A DNA stretch of 64,000 nucleotides from an uncultured Acidobacteriota bacterium (GTDB lineage Bacteria > Acidobacteriota > Blastocatellia > RBC074), in NCBI GenBank assembly GCA_902825875.1, contig CADECP010000021.1, positions 31,099 to 95,098 of the forward strand, in the 5' to 3' direction. The notes under the pieces were generated by a model. The model saw only the letters and a list, made by a program, of their open reading frames with translations. It was not told the DNA's origin and searched no databases. The stretch's first letter is position 1. The number at the start of each line of letters is the position of its first letter. Below, one piece after another: positions 44,120 to 53,439 of the stretch. The position numbers and the translations under genes are program-made.

Positions 44120-44254
44120 GGTGCGGAACCAGGAGCGGTAGCGAACGGGTTGGCTTCGACAGATGTTCCATCCAAACCCACCGGGTCGCTACCACTCCCC
44201 GTTCCGCACCAAATCGGAAACCCATCGGGTCGCTGCTGCTCCCCGTTCCGTACC
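44120..44254. repeat. Three-arm 26-bp repeat (ggtacgga family)
   Basis: A left arm (44120-44145) and two inverted right arms (44185-44210 and 44229-44254), each about 26 bp and related to the perfect arms at 24847-24916. Either right arm can pair with the left. The second right arm ends 14 bases before the next start codon. Confidence 0.85.
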
Positions 44255-44268
44255 GAATCAGATTAGCA

Positions 44269-45576
44269 ATGTCATCAATCACTTTTGAAATCATCGCCAT
44301 CTTCATTCTGTTGCTGGCCAACGGAGTTTTCGCCATGTCGGAAATGGCCATCGTTTCTGCGCGCAAAGCTCGGCTGAAACAGCAAGCCGATCAAGGCGAC
44401 AAAAAAGCCGTTGCCGCATTGGCTCTGGCCGAATCGCCGGGGCCGTTTCTTTCAACCGTACAAGTCGGAATCACGTTGGTGGGAATTCTGGCCGGAGCTT
44501 TCGGAGGTTCGCGTTTGGCTGAACGCCTGGCTCCGAGTTTGAGCGGATTGCCATACGTCGGCAAATACAGCGAAGGCATAGCGTTCGCAATTGTCGTCGC
44601 CATCATCACGTACTTTTCGCTGGTTATCGGCGAATTGATTCCGAAGCGGTTGGCTCTGCGAAGCGCGGAAAGTATTGCGCTGTTGGTTGCCGCTCCGATG
44701 AGCAAGCTTTCGCGTTTGGTGTCGCCGCTGGTGAACGTGCTGGATCGTTCGACAGACGGAATGTTGCGGCTGTTCGGTTTGCGCGAATCGCCCGAAGCTC
44801 CAGTGACAGAAGACGAAATCAAAATCTTGATCGAACAGGGTATTCACGCCGGAGTTTTTGTCGAAACCGAACGCGACATGGTCGAACGCATCTTTCATCT
44901 GGCCGACCGCCGAGTCAGCGAGTTGATGGTTCCGCGAACGGAAATGATCTGGCTGAATGTGGACGATTCGCCCGAAGAAGTTTCTGCAACCATCAGCAAC
45001 AGCCCGCATTCGCGCTTTCCTGTTGCTCAGGATTCGTCCGACAACATTCTGGGCGTTGTGCAGGTCAAAAACCTGTGGGCGCAAAGCCGCAATAATCACC
45101 CGCTGAACCTGAAAGCGATTTTGGACAAGCCATTGTTTCTGCCAGAAGGCACTCCGGCGTTCAAGGCACTGGAAGCTCTGCGCCAGACCCGGTCGCAAAT
45201 TGCTTTTGTGGTTGATGAATATGGCGGCGTCGAGGGCTTGGTCACGCTGAACGACATTTTGGAAGCCATCGTCGGCGAATTGCCAAACGCTGGCGACACG
45301 GCGGAACCGTTGTTTCAGCGACGCGAAGACGGTTCGTATCTGGTGGATGGTTCGTTGCCTGTGGCGGAGTTCAAAAAACTGTTTTCGATCAAACATCTGC
45401 CCGGCGAAGAAGACGATTGGTTTCAAACCATCGGCGGTTTTGTCATGACGCATCTGGGCAAAATCCCGCGCGCGGCGGATCAGTTTGAATGGGGCAATTT
45501 GAAATTTGAAGTCCTGGATATGGATCGAAATCGCGTGGACAAATTGCTGGTCAAACAGATTCAACCGGCGAAATAA
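44269..45576 (+). CDS. CNNM/CorC-HlyC family transporter-associated protein
   Basis: 435 residues. The N-terminal DUF21 membrane domain (about 1-190, four helices; ANGVFAMSEMAIVSARKARL, LVGILAGAFGGSRLAE) precedes a CBS pair (about 200-325; DRRVSELMVPRTEM, FPVAQDSSDNILGVVQVK, FVVDEYGGVEGLVTLNDILEAIVGEL) and a CorC_HlyC domain (about 335-430; DGSYLVDGSLPVAEFKKLF). Such proteins are Mg2+/Co2+ efflux-related; hemolysin naming is historical. The ATG lies immediately after a repeat arm and has no good ribosome site. Confidence 0.88.
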   Translation: MSSITFEIIAIFILLLANGVFAMSEMAIVSARKARLKQQADQGDKKAVAALALAESPGPFLSTVQVGITLVGILAGAFGGSRLAERLAPSLSGLPYVGKYSEGIAFAIVVAIITYFSLVIGELIPKRLALRSAESIALLVAAPMSKLSRLVSPLVNVLDRSTDGMLRLFGLRESPEAPVTEDEIKILIEQGIHAGVFVETERDMVERIFHLADRRVSELMVPRTEMIWLNVDDSPEEVSATISNSPHSRFPVAQDSSDNILGVVQVKNLWAQSRNNHPLNLKAILDKPLFLPEGTPAFKALEALRQTRSQIAFVVDEYGGVEGLVTLNDILEAIVGELPNAGDTAEPLFQRREDGSYLVDGSLPVAEFKKLFSIKHLPGEEDDWFQTIGGFVMTHLGKIPRAADQFEWGNLKFEVLDMDRNRVDKLLVKQIQPAK

Positions 45577-45580
45577 CCAA

Positions 45581-46729
45581 TCACCGAACCACAGGATCAA
45601 GGCGACCTCTGGGCGGGTGGCGCGTTGGAATTGGCGGCGCGGGAGGTTCTTCGTTGTCGGTTCGATGAAATACGATTTCCCAGAACGAGCGCCCCGACGT
45701 GAACAGCCGAACGGTCTGGCTGGCGACTTTGTCGGTTTCACCTCCGCCAAGCCCGATCACCTGTGGATACCATCCGAAGTTACTGAAAATCGGCAATCGT
45801 TCCGGCGCGCTCCAACCGTGCGGGTCGTCCGGGTTTCGGTTGTAGCTGACGTAAACTCCTTCCTGAGTCCAATTGCGATCGCTGGCGCGGTTGAGCAGCA
45901 TCACGTACGTTTCCAGATGCGTGTTGTAATGTACCGACGGCCCCCAATAAGCGTTGGCGTTGGAACGATGCCAGTCAATCAATGCCGGAAACGTTACCGT
46001 CACCGCTCCGCCCAAACCTGAAGAATTCCATCCGCCGTTCGACCATTTCCAAACCTTGCCCGTGGGATTGTCCAGGTTTTCGATTCGCATTCGCGCTACG
46101 GCTACGCCCTGTTCTGAAACCTGCCGATGATAAGTGCTGATAAAAAAATACAGGTATTCGCTGTTTTGATCCGCGACAACGGAAAAGTCGCCATTACCAC
46201 CCGCGAAGTAAAAATTTGAAGTTGAACAGTTCAGCGAACCGGCGGGAGCGTCAAGCACGATTCCCAGATTTTGCCAGGTCAAACCGTCATCGCCGGAAAC
46301 CAAAGCTCCGATGCGCGGCGCAGTCAGTCGAGAACTGTTGCCACAGAGTCCGGGAGGTTCGTTGTGATACCAAGCGTAAAGTTTGCCGTTGTCTGCGCGG
46401 TAGGTGGCTTCGATCCATTGACCGCCGCGAACATCGGCGCGCGGCGCAATGTAAACCGGCAAGGCAGGCCACGACAGACTGAACATGTTTGCGCCGCTGC
46501 TGCGAAACGGTTGTTGCGAAGAAGTGAAGACAAACAGATTGCCGTTGCTGTCCCATTCGGCGGGACTGTTGCTGTCAATGCTGTGAATTCGCCCTGTGCT
46601 GTCCAGCCCGCCGGACAACGCGACCAGCGGAGCATCGCGCAATTCGATCAACGGCAAAGGCTCTGCCGCAGAAATTGAACCGATGACGGTCAGAAAAAAC
46701 AGTGATCCGATCAAAAACTTCGTAACCAT
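45581..46729 (-). CDS. Secreted beta-propeller (sialidase/glycosidase-like) hypothetical protein
   Basis: 382 residues with a signal peptide (about 1-22, ending SISAA) and AAGGAG ahead of ATG 46729. Repeated strands with an Asp-box-like SGDDGLTW, FVFTSSQQPFR, DFSVVADQNSEYLYFFIS and GGAVTVTFPALIDWHRSN point to a five- or six-blade propeller as in glycoside hydrolases or sialidases. No catalytic residues can be assigned. It converges on the CorC gene with a 4-base gap. Confidence 0.6.
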   Translation of the reverse strand: MVTKFLIGSLFFLTVIGSISAAEPLPLIELRDAPLVALSGGLDSTGRIHSIDSNSPAEWDSNGNLFVFTSSQQPFRSSGANMFSLSWPALPVYIAPRADVRGGQWIEATYRADNGKLYAWYHNEPPGLCGNSSRLTAPRIGALVSGDDGLTWQNLGIVLDAPAGSLNCSTSNFYFAGGNGDFSVVADQNSEYLYFFISTYHRQVSEQGVAVARMRIENLDNPTGKVWKWSNGGWNSSGLGGAVTVTFPALIDWHRSNANAYWGPSVHYNTHLETYVMLLNRASDRNWTQEGVYVSYNRNPDDPHGWSAPERLPIFSNFGWYPQVIGLGGGETDKVASQTVRLFTSGRSFWEIVFHRTDNEEPPAPPIPTRHPPRGRLDPVVR

Positions 46730-47187
46730 AAAACTCCTTCTGCTGCTGATTTCAGCCAGCGTTGCGTGCGGTTTTGCGTGAAACCGTCGCTCTATTTACA
46801 AACCGGAATGACCGTGACAAACTCCGCCCGAAATGTGAGACGGAGTCGGTCGTTTTTACCCACAATGTTCGATTGCCGGAATCTGGGTTATTGGTTCATC
46901 AGCGCAATCGAATCTCATCGAAAAACAAAAGAACAGAAAGTTAGCCGCCACTTGGAGAAGGTAAGGGGAAGCGTTATTCGCATCTGACGGGCTTCTATCA
47001 GGCCAGTTTTTGCTGATGATAAAAGCCAGTACGCTCGATGCCGTGGAAAGCTGTGCGTACTGGCTAAAAAGAACTCAGGTAAACAAGCGTTTTTTCTGTT
47101 TTCCCCGCGTTCGTCCTTTCAGACGACTGTCGGTGGGAATTGGTTTACGAAAAAATGCTCAGCAACTTTTTTTGGAGACCTAACCAC
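46730..47187. other. Intergenic region with a small hairpin
   Basis: About 460 bases between divergent genes. Two overlapping frames (46762-46987) look non-coding. An 11-bp stem, agccagtacgc with its complement (47024-47034 and 47055-47065, 20-base loop), may be regulatory. No other signal is recognised. Confidence 0.5.
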
Positions 47188-48762
47188 ATGTTCCCCCTCC
47201 GCGCTGTCGGCGATGTCCATTCATCGTCGTTTGCAAACCATTTGCGACTTTCTTTGCATAAACTGTTTACGGATCGCCGGTTTCATTTCGGCCTGATCGC
47301 CGTGATGGCGTTTTTGGTGTTGTTTTCCAAACTGCACATTGGCGATTTGGGCGGATATGACGATGCCGTTTACGCTCACGAAGGCAAACAGATGCTGGCC
47401 ACCAATCAGTGGTGGAGCGTGTATCTGAACGGCCAGCTCGATTTCGACAAACCGCCGCTGTTCGTTTGGCTGGAAGCCGTTTCGATGTGGATTTTCGGCG
47501 TGACGGATTTTGCCGCGCGCTTTCCATCAGCCTTGCTGGGGTTTGGAACGATCCTGCTGGTGTATTTCCTCGCCAGTGAATTGTCCGATTCGTACCGATT
47601 GCCGGTTTGGGCGATGCTGGTTCTGTTATGCACTCAGGAGTTCGTTCGGTTTTCGATGCGCGCAATGACCGATGTTCCGTTTACGTTTTTCTTCCTCCTG
47701 GCAATTCTGGCTTACCTGAAAGGATTGAAACGGCCAAAGTGGTTTTTGTTGCTTGGAATGGCTGTAAGTTTGGCTATTTTGACGCGCTCGTATCTGGGAC
47801 TGATTCCATTGGGAATTGTGCTGGCGCATTCGGCGCTGACCCGTCGCATCAAACCACTGCTCAACGGCTGGTTTTTAACAGGGCTGACGATTGCCATTGG
47901 TTTGCCGATGATCTGGTTCGTTTCGCAATACCAATTGCATGGTGCGGAGTTTCTGATCCGACATTTTTCGTTCACGGTCGAAAACCTGCCGATGACCGAT
48001 GGCAAAGACGCCGTCCAGTTTCAGTCAGGTCTGTTTCAGTATCCGATCTTTCTGCTGCAAAGTTACTGGCCTTGGTTGCCGCTGTTGGTGGCGGGGCTGG
48101 CGCTGCAAATCCGAAAACTGGTGAAAAGCTGGGATTCGACCAGCGTGTTGTTGGTGGTTTGGGTGTTGGCGGTGATCGTGCCGTTCAGCCTGGTTCATTA
48201 CAAATGGCTTCGTTATATTTTGCCTGTCTTTCCGGCGTTTTCGATTATGGCAGCCATGCCGATTTGTCAGTGGTTGGAATGGCGCCCGAAAAACGTTTTT
48301 CCATCGGTTCACCTGAAAATACTTTACGTTCTGCTCGGATTGTTGATGATAGGAATGGCTATCAACCCAAAATATCGAGACAGACCGGAAGAGTTGCGGC
48401 GATTAGCACCGATTGCCGAATCTGTGACTTCGCCTGAACGGCGAATCCTGCTGTACACCGAACGCGCTCCGCGAGACGCTCATCTGTTCCAGTTGATCTG
48501 GTATGCAAATCGCCATTGCGAATTGCTGAGCGAAAGTCGTGAGGTTTTCACACGCCTGGCAATCCATCCGAAATCGGCGGTCATCATGGACAAGGATGCG
48601 TTCAAGAATTCCGTGGGCAAGGTCGAATCCGGCGTCGAAGTGTTAGGCGAAACCGAAGGTTTTGTCTGTTGGACGATCAACGATTCGTTTTCGGAGAAAG
48701 AGGTTCCGGCAGACACAGTCAACAACGCTTCGTCTCAATTTACGCCTTCGGTAGGCAATTGA
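47188..48762 (+). CDS. ArnT/PMT-type membrane glycosyltransferase
   Basis: 524 residues from ATG 47188, with GGAG upstream; in-frame starts at 47140 and 47155 lack a site. About 11 helices. After TM1, GGYDDAVYAHEGKQML and FDKPPLFVWLEAVSMWIFG contain the acidic residues typical of GT-C enzymes (GT39/GT83), which use polyprenyl-phosphate sugars on the periplasmic face. A soluble C-terminal tail follows (about 430-524). It probably works with the GT2 downstream, 42 bases away, in glycan or lipid A decoration. Confidence 0.85.
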   Translation: MFPLRAVGDVHSSSFANHLRLSLHKLFTDRRFHFGLIAVMAFLVLFSKLHIGDLGGYDDAVYAHEGKQMLATNQWWSVYLNGQLDFDKPPLFVWLEAVSMWIFGVTDFAARFPSALLGFGTILLVYFLASELSDSYRLPVWAMLVLLCTQEFVRFSMRAMTDVPFTFFFLLAILAYLKGLKRPKWFLLLGMAVSLAILTRSYLGLIPLGIVLAHSALTRRIKPLLNGWFLTGLTIAIGLPMIWFVSQYQLHGAEFLIRHFSFTVENLPMTDGKDAVQFQSGLFQYPIFLLQSYWPWLPLLVAGLALQIRKLVKSWDSTSVLLVVWVLAVIVPFSLVHYKWLRYILPVFPAFSIMAAMPICQWLEWRPKNVFPSVHLKILYVLLGLLMIGMAINPKYRDRPEELRRLAPIAESVTSPERRILLYTERAPRDAHLFQLIWYANRHCELLSESREVFTRLAIHPKSAVIMDKDAFKNSVGKVESGVEVLGETEGFVCWTINDSFSEKEVPADTVNNASSQFTPSVGN

Positions 48763-48804
48763 ATCCTTACCGAACGGTAACAGCTATTTTTTTCGGAGAA
48801 ATGA

Positions 48805-49590
48805 ATGAACAGTAACCCGAAACCGTCCAAACAAACGTTCAGCATCAGCGCATTTTTCCCGGCTTATAACGACGAAAACTCCATCACTCCTTTGGTGGAA
48901 AAAGTGTCGGCCATTCTTCAGCAAGTAACTCACGATTACGAAGTGATCGTCGTCAACGACGGCAGCAGCGATGGAACCGCCGACGTTTTGAACGAACTGG
49001 CCACTCGATTGCCTTACTTGCGAGTCGTGCATCATCCGCGCAATCGCGGATACGGCGGCGCGCTTCGCAGCGGTTTTGAACACGCCACCAAAGACATGGT
49101 GTTTTATACCGATGGAGACGGCCAGTACGACGTTGCGGAAATTGCCAATCTGATTCCGCTGATGACCGACGACGTTGACGTGGTGAACGGGTACAAACGG
49201 AAACGTTCGGACAATCGCCGCCGCATCGTGTTGGGCGGGATTTATAAATTTCTGTCGCGCAATCTGTTTGGATTGCCGATTCGAGATGTGGATTGCGATT
49301 TTCGGTTGATGCGCCGAACGATGATTCAAAGCATCGAACTGACTTCGACCAGCGGAGTCGTTTGCACCGAAATGATTTACAAATTGCGTATGGCGGGTTG
49401 CCGATTTGCCGAAACGCCTGTGCATCATTACCCGCGATTGCACGGGCAATCGCAGTTTTTCACCGTCAAACGAGTGGCGCGCACCGGATACGATTTTTTC
49501 CGGTTGTGGATGAAATTGGTGGTCGGGCGAAGATTGAATTTCGGTTCGGCGGGCAAAAGCAAATCAGCGGTCGAAACGACTTCAGTGTGA
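48805..49590 (+). CDS. Family 2 glycosyltransferase (dolichol-phosphate mannosyltransferase-like)
   Basis: 261 residues. GT-A fold: SAFFPAYNDENSITPLVEKV, VIVVNDGSSDGTADVL, RGYGGALRSGFEHAT and FYTDGDGQYDV (DxD). No C-terminal membrane helices, so it resembles the soluble DPM1 type that makes polyprenyl-phosphate sugar donors for the adjacent GT-C enzyme. It terminates at a strong shared hairpin with the convergent flotillin operon. Confidence 0.88.
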   Translation: MNSNPKPSKQTFSISAFFPAYNDENSITPLVEKVSAILQQVTHDYEVIVVNDGSSDGTADVLNELATRLPYLRVVHHPRNRGYGGALRSGFEHATKDMVFYTDGDGQYDVAEIANLIPLMTDDVDVVNGYKRKRSDNRRRIVLGGIYKFLSRNLFGLPIRDVDCDFRLMRRTMIQSIELTSTSGVVCTEMIYKLRMAGCRFAETPVHHYPRLHGQSQFFTVKRVARTGYDFFRLWMKLVVGRRLNFGSAGKSKSAVETTSV

Positions 49591-49624
49591 CAAGGCGTTG
49601 CGAAACAACTTGTCTTTGAAAATA

Positions 49625-49661
49625 GCCCCAACGGCTCACAGTTTTTGTGAGCCGTTGGGGC
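49625..49661. terminator. Strong bidirectional terminator
   Basis: A stem of about 16 bp (gccccaacggctcac arm at 49625-49639, partner 49647-49661) with a short U-rich loop. It lies between convergent GT2 and flotillin genes; an intrinsic terminator for both is likely. Confidence 0.8.
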
Positions 49662-49670
49662 ATTTGTCGT

Positions 49671-51266
49671 TTATGAAACGTTCGCCTCAACCGGCGGCGC
49701 AGCCAATTTTGGCGTTTCGCCACTTGACTGAATGCCAAGTTGTGCAAGCACATCCGGCACGTTCAATCCCAACGATTGCAGTTGCTGCAACAGCGAAAAG
49801 ATCATCGTCGGCCCGGTTTGGGCGAACCGATTGATCGGGTTTCCGCCATTGCCATTGCCGCCGGTGTCAATCATCACCACCTTGTCAATGTTGCTGAGCG
49901 GTTCGGCAACAGCTCTGAGCGCCGGAGCAGTGGCTTCAATGATGCCGGGCAATTTTTCCAGCAATGTTTGCAACCGCGCGGCGTCGTTGAATTCGCGCCA
50001 GGCGGCGGCTTTTTCTTTGATCGCGGCGGCTTCGGCCAGACCTTGCGCTTCGATTGCTTTGGCCTGAGCCAGACCTTGCGCCTGAATCTTTTCGGCTTCG
50101 GCGTTTCCAAGCGCGCGAATCTTCTCAGCTTCGGCGCGACCTTCGGCTTCGATGGCAGTGGCGCGTCCCTGACCTTCGCGTTGCAACTTTTGAGATTCGG
50201 CTTCGGCTTTGGCGATCATCGCCTGTTTGTGACCTTCAGCGGCCAGAATCGCGGCTTCCTGTTCGCCCTGAGCGCGCAAGACTGCGGCGCGGCGAGCGGC
50301 TTCAGCCTGTTTGACGACCGTCGCTTCCAATTCTTTTTCGCGCCGCATAACTTCCTGTTCCTGAACGGCGATCTGTTCCTGCGTGCGAATTCGTTCAACG
50401 CGGACTTCTTCAGCGACGACTTCCTGCCGAGCTTTGGCTTCGGCCAATGGGCCAGCCTGTTTGGATTTGGCGCGTTCTTTTTCGATTTCAGCCTCGTACT
50501 GCGCGCGTTTAACTTCGGCTTCGCGGCTGGACAACGCGATGTCGGCGTCGGATTCCAACCGGACTTTTTCGCCTTCCTGTAATGCTACCGAAGCTTTGAT
50601 CTTGGAATCGCGTTTGGCTTCGGCTTCGCCGATTTCAGCGTCGCGTTTGACTTCCGCTGTGCGTCGTTTGCCCAGCGCGTCCAGATAACCCTCTTCGTCG
50701 CTAATTTCCTGAATGGTCAGCGCGTCCAGACCGATGCCCATTTTTTCCAGGTCAACGGCGGCTTCCGAAGTCAATTTTTGCGCGAAGCTTTGCCGGTCGT
50801 TGTTGATTTCTTCGACCGTCAGCGTGCCAAGAATTGCTCGCAGGTGGCCTTCCAGAGTTTGGAAAACCAACTTGTGGAATTCCTGAGTGTTCATGCTCAG
50901 AAAGCGTTCGGCGGCGGCTCTGAGCGATTCTTCGTCGCCTTTGAGTTTGACGTTGGCGACGGCTTTGACAGAAACGGGAACGCCTTTCGCCGTGTACGCG
51001 CGCGAAGTCGTCAACGGCACGGTCAGCACGTTCAAATCCAGATATTCGGCTTTTTCCAAAAACGGAATGACCAACGTCGCGCCGCCACGCACCAGCCTGT
51101 AACCGACGGTGGAACCGTCCGGCAATTTTCGCCTGCGACCGGAAATCACGGCTGCCTGATTGGGCGAAACCTTGATGTAATTTTTGGCAACCATCATCAA
51201 CGAAATGATGAATCCGCCGGCGACGATCAATAAAACAATCGGAATCAAAAGAGTTGTGTCGAACAT
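49671..51266 (-). CDS. floT: Flotillin-like SPFH protein
   Basis: 531 residues from ATG 51266, with GGAG upstream; an earlier ATG at 51293 is not supported. One N-terminal membrane helix (about 6-26), an SPFH domain (about 35-200; VPLTTSRAYTAKGVPVSVKAVANVKL), then a long charged Ala/Glu-rich coiled coil (about 190-430) and a C-terminal oligomerisation region. Flotillins scaffold ordered membrane domains with NfeD partners. The upstream NfeD-like gene (51306) makes a yuaF-yuaG-like operon, as in Bacillus. Confidence 0.92.
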   Translation of the reverse strand: MFDTTLLIPIVLLIVAGGFIISLMMVAKNYIKVSPNQAAVISGRRRKLPDGSTVGYRLVRGGATLVIPFLEKAEYLDLNVLTVPLTTSRAYTAKGVPVSVKAVANVKLKGDEESLRAAAERFLSMNTQEFHKLVFQTLEGHLRAILGTLTVEEINNDRQSFAQKLTSEAAVDLEKMGIGLDALTIQEISDEEGYLDALGKRRTAEVKRDAEIGEAEAKRDSKIKASVALQEGEKVRLESDADIALSSREAEVKRAQYEAEIEKERAKSKQAGPLAEAKARQEVVAEEVRVERIRTQEQIAVQEQEVMRREKELEATVVKQAEAARRAAVLRAQGEQEAAILAAEGHKQAMIAKAEAESQKLQREGQGRATAIEAEGRAEAEKIRALGNAEAEKIQAQGLAQAKAIEAQGLAEAAAIKEKAAAWREFNDAARLQTLLEKLPGIIEATAPALRAVAEPLSNIDKVVMIDTGGNGNGGNPINRFAQTGPTMIFSLLQQLQSLGLNVPDVLAQLGIQSSGETPKLAAPPVEANVS

Positions 51267-51305
51267 TGTTAAATCTCCAAAGGTTGAAAACACCGTTTAC
51301 GACGT

Positions 51306-51881
51306 TTACGAATTGATGAACTGGTTGATTTCTTCGTCGGCGATGACGATGACGATTTCGTCGGCAACGTCTGAAATGACGACTGTGCTACCGGCTTCGA
51401 TTGTGGCGTTGGCGTTGGTTCTCGCCAATTTCTCTATGCGCTCCGGGCCGACGCGACAATTGATCTGCCCGATTCCGCCGTGCGGAATCGTGACGGTCAC
51501 TTGGGCCACACGACCTATCAGATCAAAGATGCTGATCGAACTCGAAGCCTGTTGCCGATGCAACAGCCTTGCAAACCAAAACACCACACCGCCCAGCGCG
51601 ACGCCGCCTACCAAACCACACAACGAACTGAGGAAGGTTCCTGCGCCAAGCTGCATTCCAATGAAGCCGAATCCGCCGAATGCAGTTAGAAAAACGCTCA
51701 GCACACGGCTGTCGAACCATCCCGGAGTTCCATCACCCAATCCGTCGGCTTCCAGTTCTACATCCAGACCGATCTGTTCAAACAAATCGCCCAGAAAAAA
51801 CGAAGCTAAAAGAAAGAGGAACCCTGCGATGGCAATGATTAAAAACACGGTTGTCGCGTTGAATCCCAAAAGTTCGGTCAT
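51306..51881 (-). CDS. NfeD-like membrane protein, flotillin partner
   Basis: 191 residues from ATG 51881 (GGAAAGG site); a GTG at 51905 is less likely. Three or four hydrophobic helices (about 10-32, 65-90, 92-112) precede a C-terminal OB-like beta domain (about 130-190; GRVAQVTVTIPHGGIGQINCRV, AGSTVVISDVADEIVIVIADE). This short NfeD layout (YuaF/NfeD1b) usually lies upstream of a flotillin gene and is thought to anchor or cap it. It is 39 bases upstream of the flotillin start. Confidence 0.85.
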   Translation of the reverse strand: MTELLGFNATTVFLIIAIAGFLFLLASFFLGDLFEQIGLDVELEADGLGDGTPGWFDSRVLSVFLTAFGGFGFIGMQLGAGTFLSSLCGLVGGVALGGVVFWFARLLHRQQASSSISIFDLIGRVAQVTVTIPHGGIGQINCRVGPERIEKLARTNANATIEAGSTVVISDVADEIVIVIADEEINQFINS

Positions 51882-52142
51882 AACTGCCTTTCCAAAATCA
51901 GTCACAAAGTTGTGAGTGAAAAACCAACCAGTGATGGAAAACTACTTTTCACGTTTCGTTTTCTCGTTTTGTAAATGTGGGGAATGAATGACTATTTCGC
52001 CGATTTCGACCAAAATCGGTCGGCGAAAGATTTATCGCAACCCGCAATTCCGAATAGGGTGAATTTTCCAACCTGGCGGTAGATCGAATTGATAAAGCAT
52101 CGGTACTGTAGAAAATTTTCCACGTTCGTCGGAGGAGCAAGA

Positions 52143-53258
52143 ATGACAACAATGACATTGATTCTGTTTGTGCTGGGGTTTGTATTGCTGGTGGTTGGCG
52201 GAGAGCTGTTGGTGCGCGGCGCTTCAAGTCTGGCAGAGGCGTTAGGGATTCCACCTTTGATTGTGGGATTAACAGTCGTCGCGTTCGGAACCAGCGCGCC
52301 GGAAATTGCCGTGTTGTTGAAATCGGCGTTTAGCGGTCAATCGGGTTTGGTCGTCGGCAATGTAGTCGGCAGCAATATCGCCAACGTGCTGCTGATTTTG
52401 GGGTTTTCAGCAATGGTCGCTCCGCTGGTGGTTTCGCGGCGGATCATTTTTATAGAAGTGCCGTTGATGATTGCCATCTCGATTTTGATGCTGTTGCTGT
52501 CGCTGGACGGCCAGTTGAGCCGATTCGATGGAGTAATTCTGTTTTCAGGTTTTCTGATTCATCTGGCGTTTATGATCCGCGAACAGCGCCGGGCGGCAAC
52601 AACCGGCGAAACGTTGCCGGCTGAACCCGAAACTTCGGAAAACGAAATCTCCGATCGAAAGCGGACGCCGTGGGCAAAGAATGGATTGCTGGTGGCGGCG
52701 GGTTTGGTTGTTTTGGTTTTGGGGTCTGAATGGTTGGTAAACGGAGCCGTGGCAATGGCGCGCGCACTCGGCGTCAGCGAACTGGTTCTGGGGTTGACGA
52801 TTGTTGCAATCGGAACTTCATTGCCGGAAATGGCGACTTCGATCATTGCAGGGCTTCGTGGGCAACGCGATATTGCCGTCGGTAATGTCATCGGCAGCAA
52901 CATTTTCAACATCTTGTCCGGTCTGGGACTGACAGCATTGATTGCGCCACGCGGCATCGAAGTCAGCACCGGAGCTTTGCAATTCGACATCCCGGTGATG
53001 GTTGCTACAGCGGTGGCGTGTTTGCCGATCTTTTTCATCGGCCACCGAATCGCTCGCTGGGAAGGCGGATTGTTTTTTGCATATTACGTGGCATACACAA
53101 TTTATCTGGTAATGACGGCTACACGCCATCAAGCAGCAGCTCAGTTCCGATTGGTGATGCTGTGGTTTGTCATGCCGTTGACCATACTGACTGTGTTGAT
53201 CTTTTTGTATCGAACTTTGCGCGACAACAAACGACAGACCGTCTTATCGGAAAGCTGA
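52143..53258 (+). CDS. Calcium/sodium antiporter (YrbG family)
   Basis: 371 residues from ATG 52143, with CGGAGGAGCAAG upstream. Two homologous membrane halves carry the CaCA alpha-repeats TVVAFGTSAPEIAVLL...GNVVGSNIANV and TIVAIGTSLPEMATS...GNVIGSNIFNI, separated by a cytoplasmic loop (about 145-185). It exchanges Ca2+ for Na+ or H+ at the inner membrane. A gap of only 19 bases leads to the zinc-ribbon gene and then, after 3 bases, to a KefB-type antiporter, so the three probably form an operon. Confidence 0.9.
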   Translation: MTTMTLILFVLGFVLLVVGGELLVRGASSLAEALGIPPLIVGLTVVAFGTSAPEIAVLLKSAFSGQSGLVVGNVVGSNIANVLLILGFSAMVAPLVVSRRIIFIEVPLMIAISILMLLLSLDGQLSRFDGVILFSGFLIHLAFMIREQRRAATTGETLPAEPETSENEISDRKRTPWAKNGLLVAAGLVVLVLGSEWLVNGAVAMARALGVSELVLGLTIVAIGTSLPEMATSIIAGLRGQRDIAVGNVIGSNIFNILSGLGLTALIAPRGIEVSTGALQFDIPVMVATAVACLPIFFIGHRIARWEGGLFFAYYVAYTIYLVMTATRHQAAAQFRLVMLWFVMPLTILTVLIFLYRTLRDNKRQTVLSES

Positions 53259-53277
53259 ACTGGCTTGAGGAGGAACG

Positions 53278-53436
53278 ATGAACCCTCATTGGATTCAAAT
53301 TGCGTATTTGACGGCAAAAAAGGCAGTGCGAACCTGTCCGCATTGCGGGAAGAAAGGCACGTATCCGGCCAAAAAAACCGGACAGTTTCACACATGCAAA
53401 CACTGCCATCACCGGTTCAAGGAAAAGGAAAGTTAG
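53278..53436 (+). CDS. Small zinc-ribbon protein
   Basis: 52 residues with GAGGAGGAAC just before ATG 53278. After an N-terminal MNPHWIQIAYLTAKK, CPHCGKKGTY and CKHCHHRFKE form a four-cysteine zinc ribbon. No membrane segment. It is fitted between two ion antiporters and overlaps neither. The function is unknown; a regulatory or assembly role for the operon is possible but not shown. Confidence 0.75.
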   Translation: MNPHWIQIAYLTAKKAVRTCPHCGKKGTYPAKKTGQFHTCKHCHHRFKEKES

Positions 53437-53439
53437 GCA

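Noticed and set aside
44452-45750. 432-codon minus-strand frame
   Set aside because: Antisense to the CorC-like gene; no motifs.
46762-46987. Overlapping 60- and 73-codon frames
   Set aside because: They overlap in two frames, lack ribosome sites and are not protein-like.
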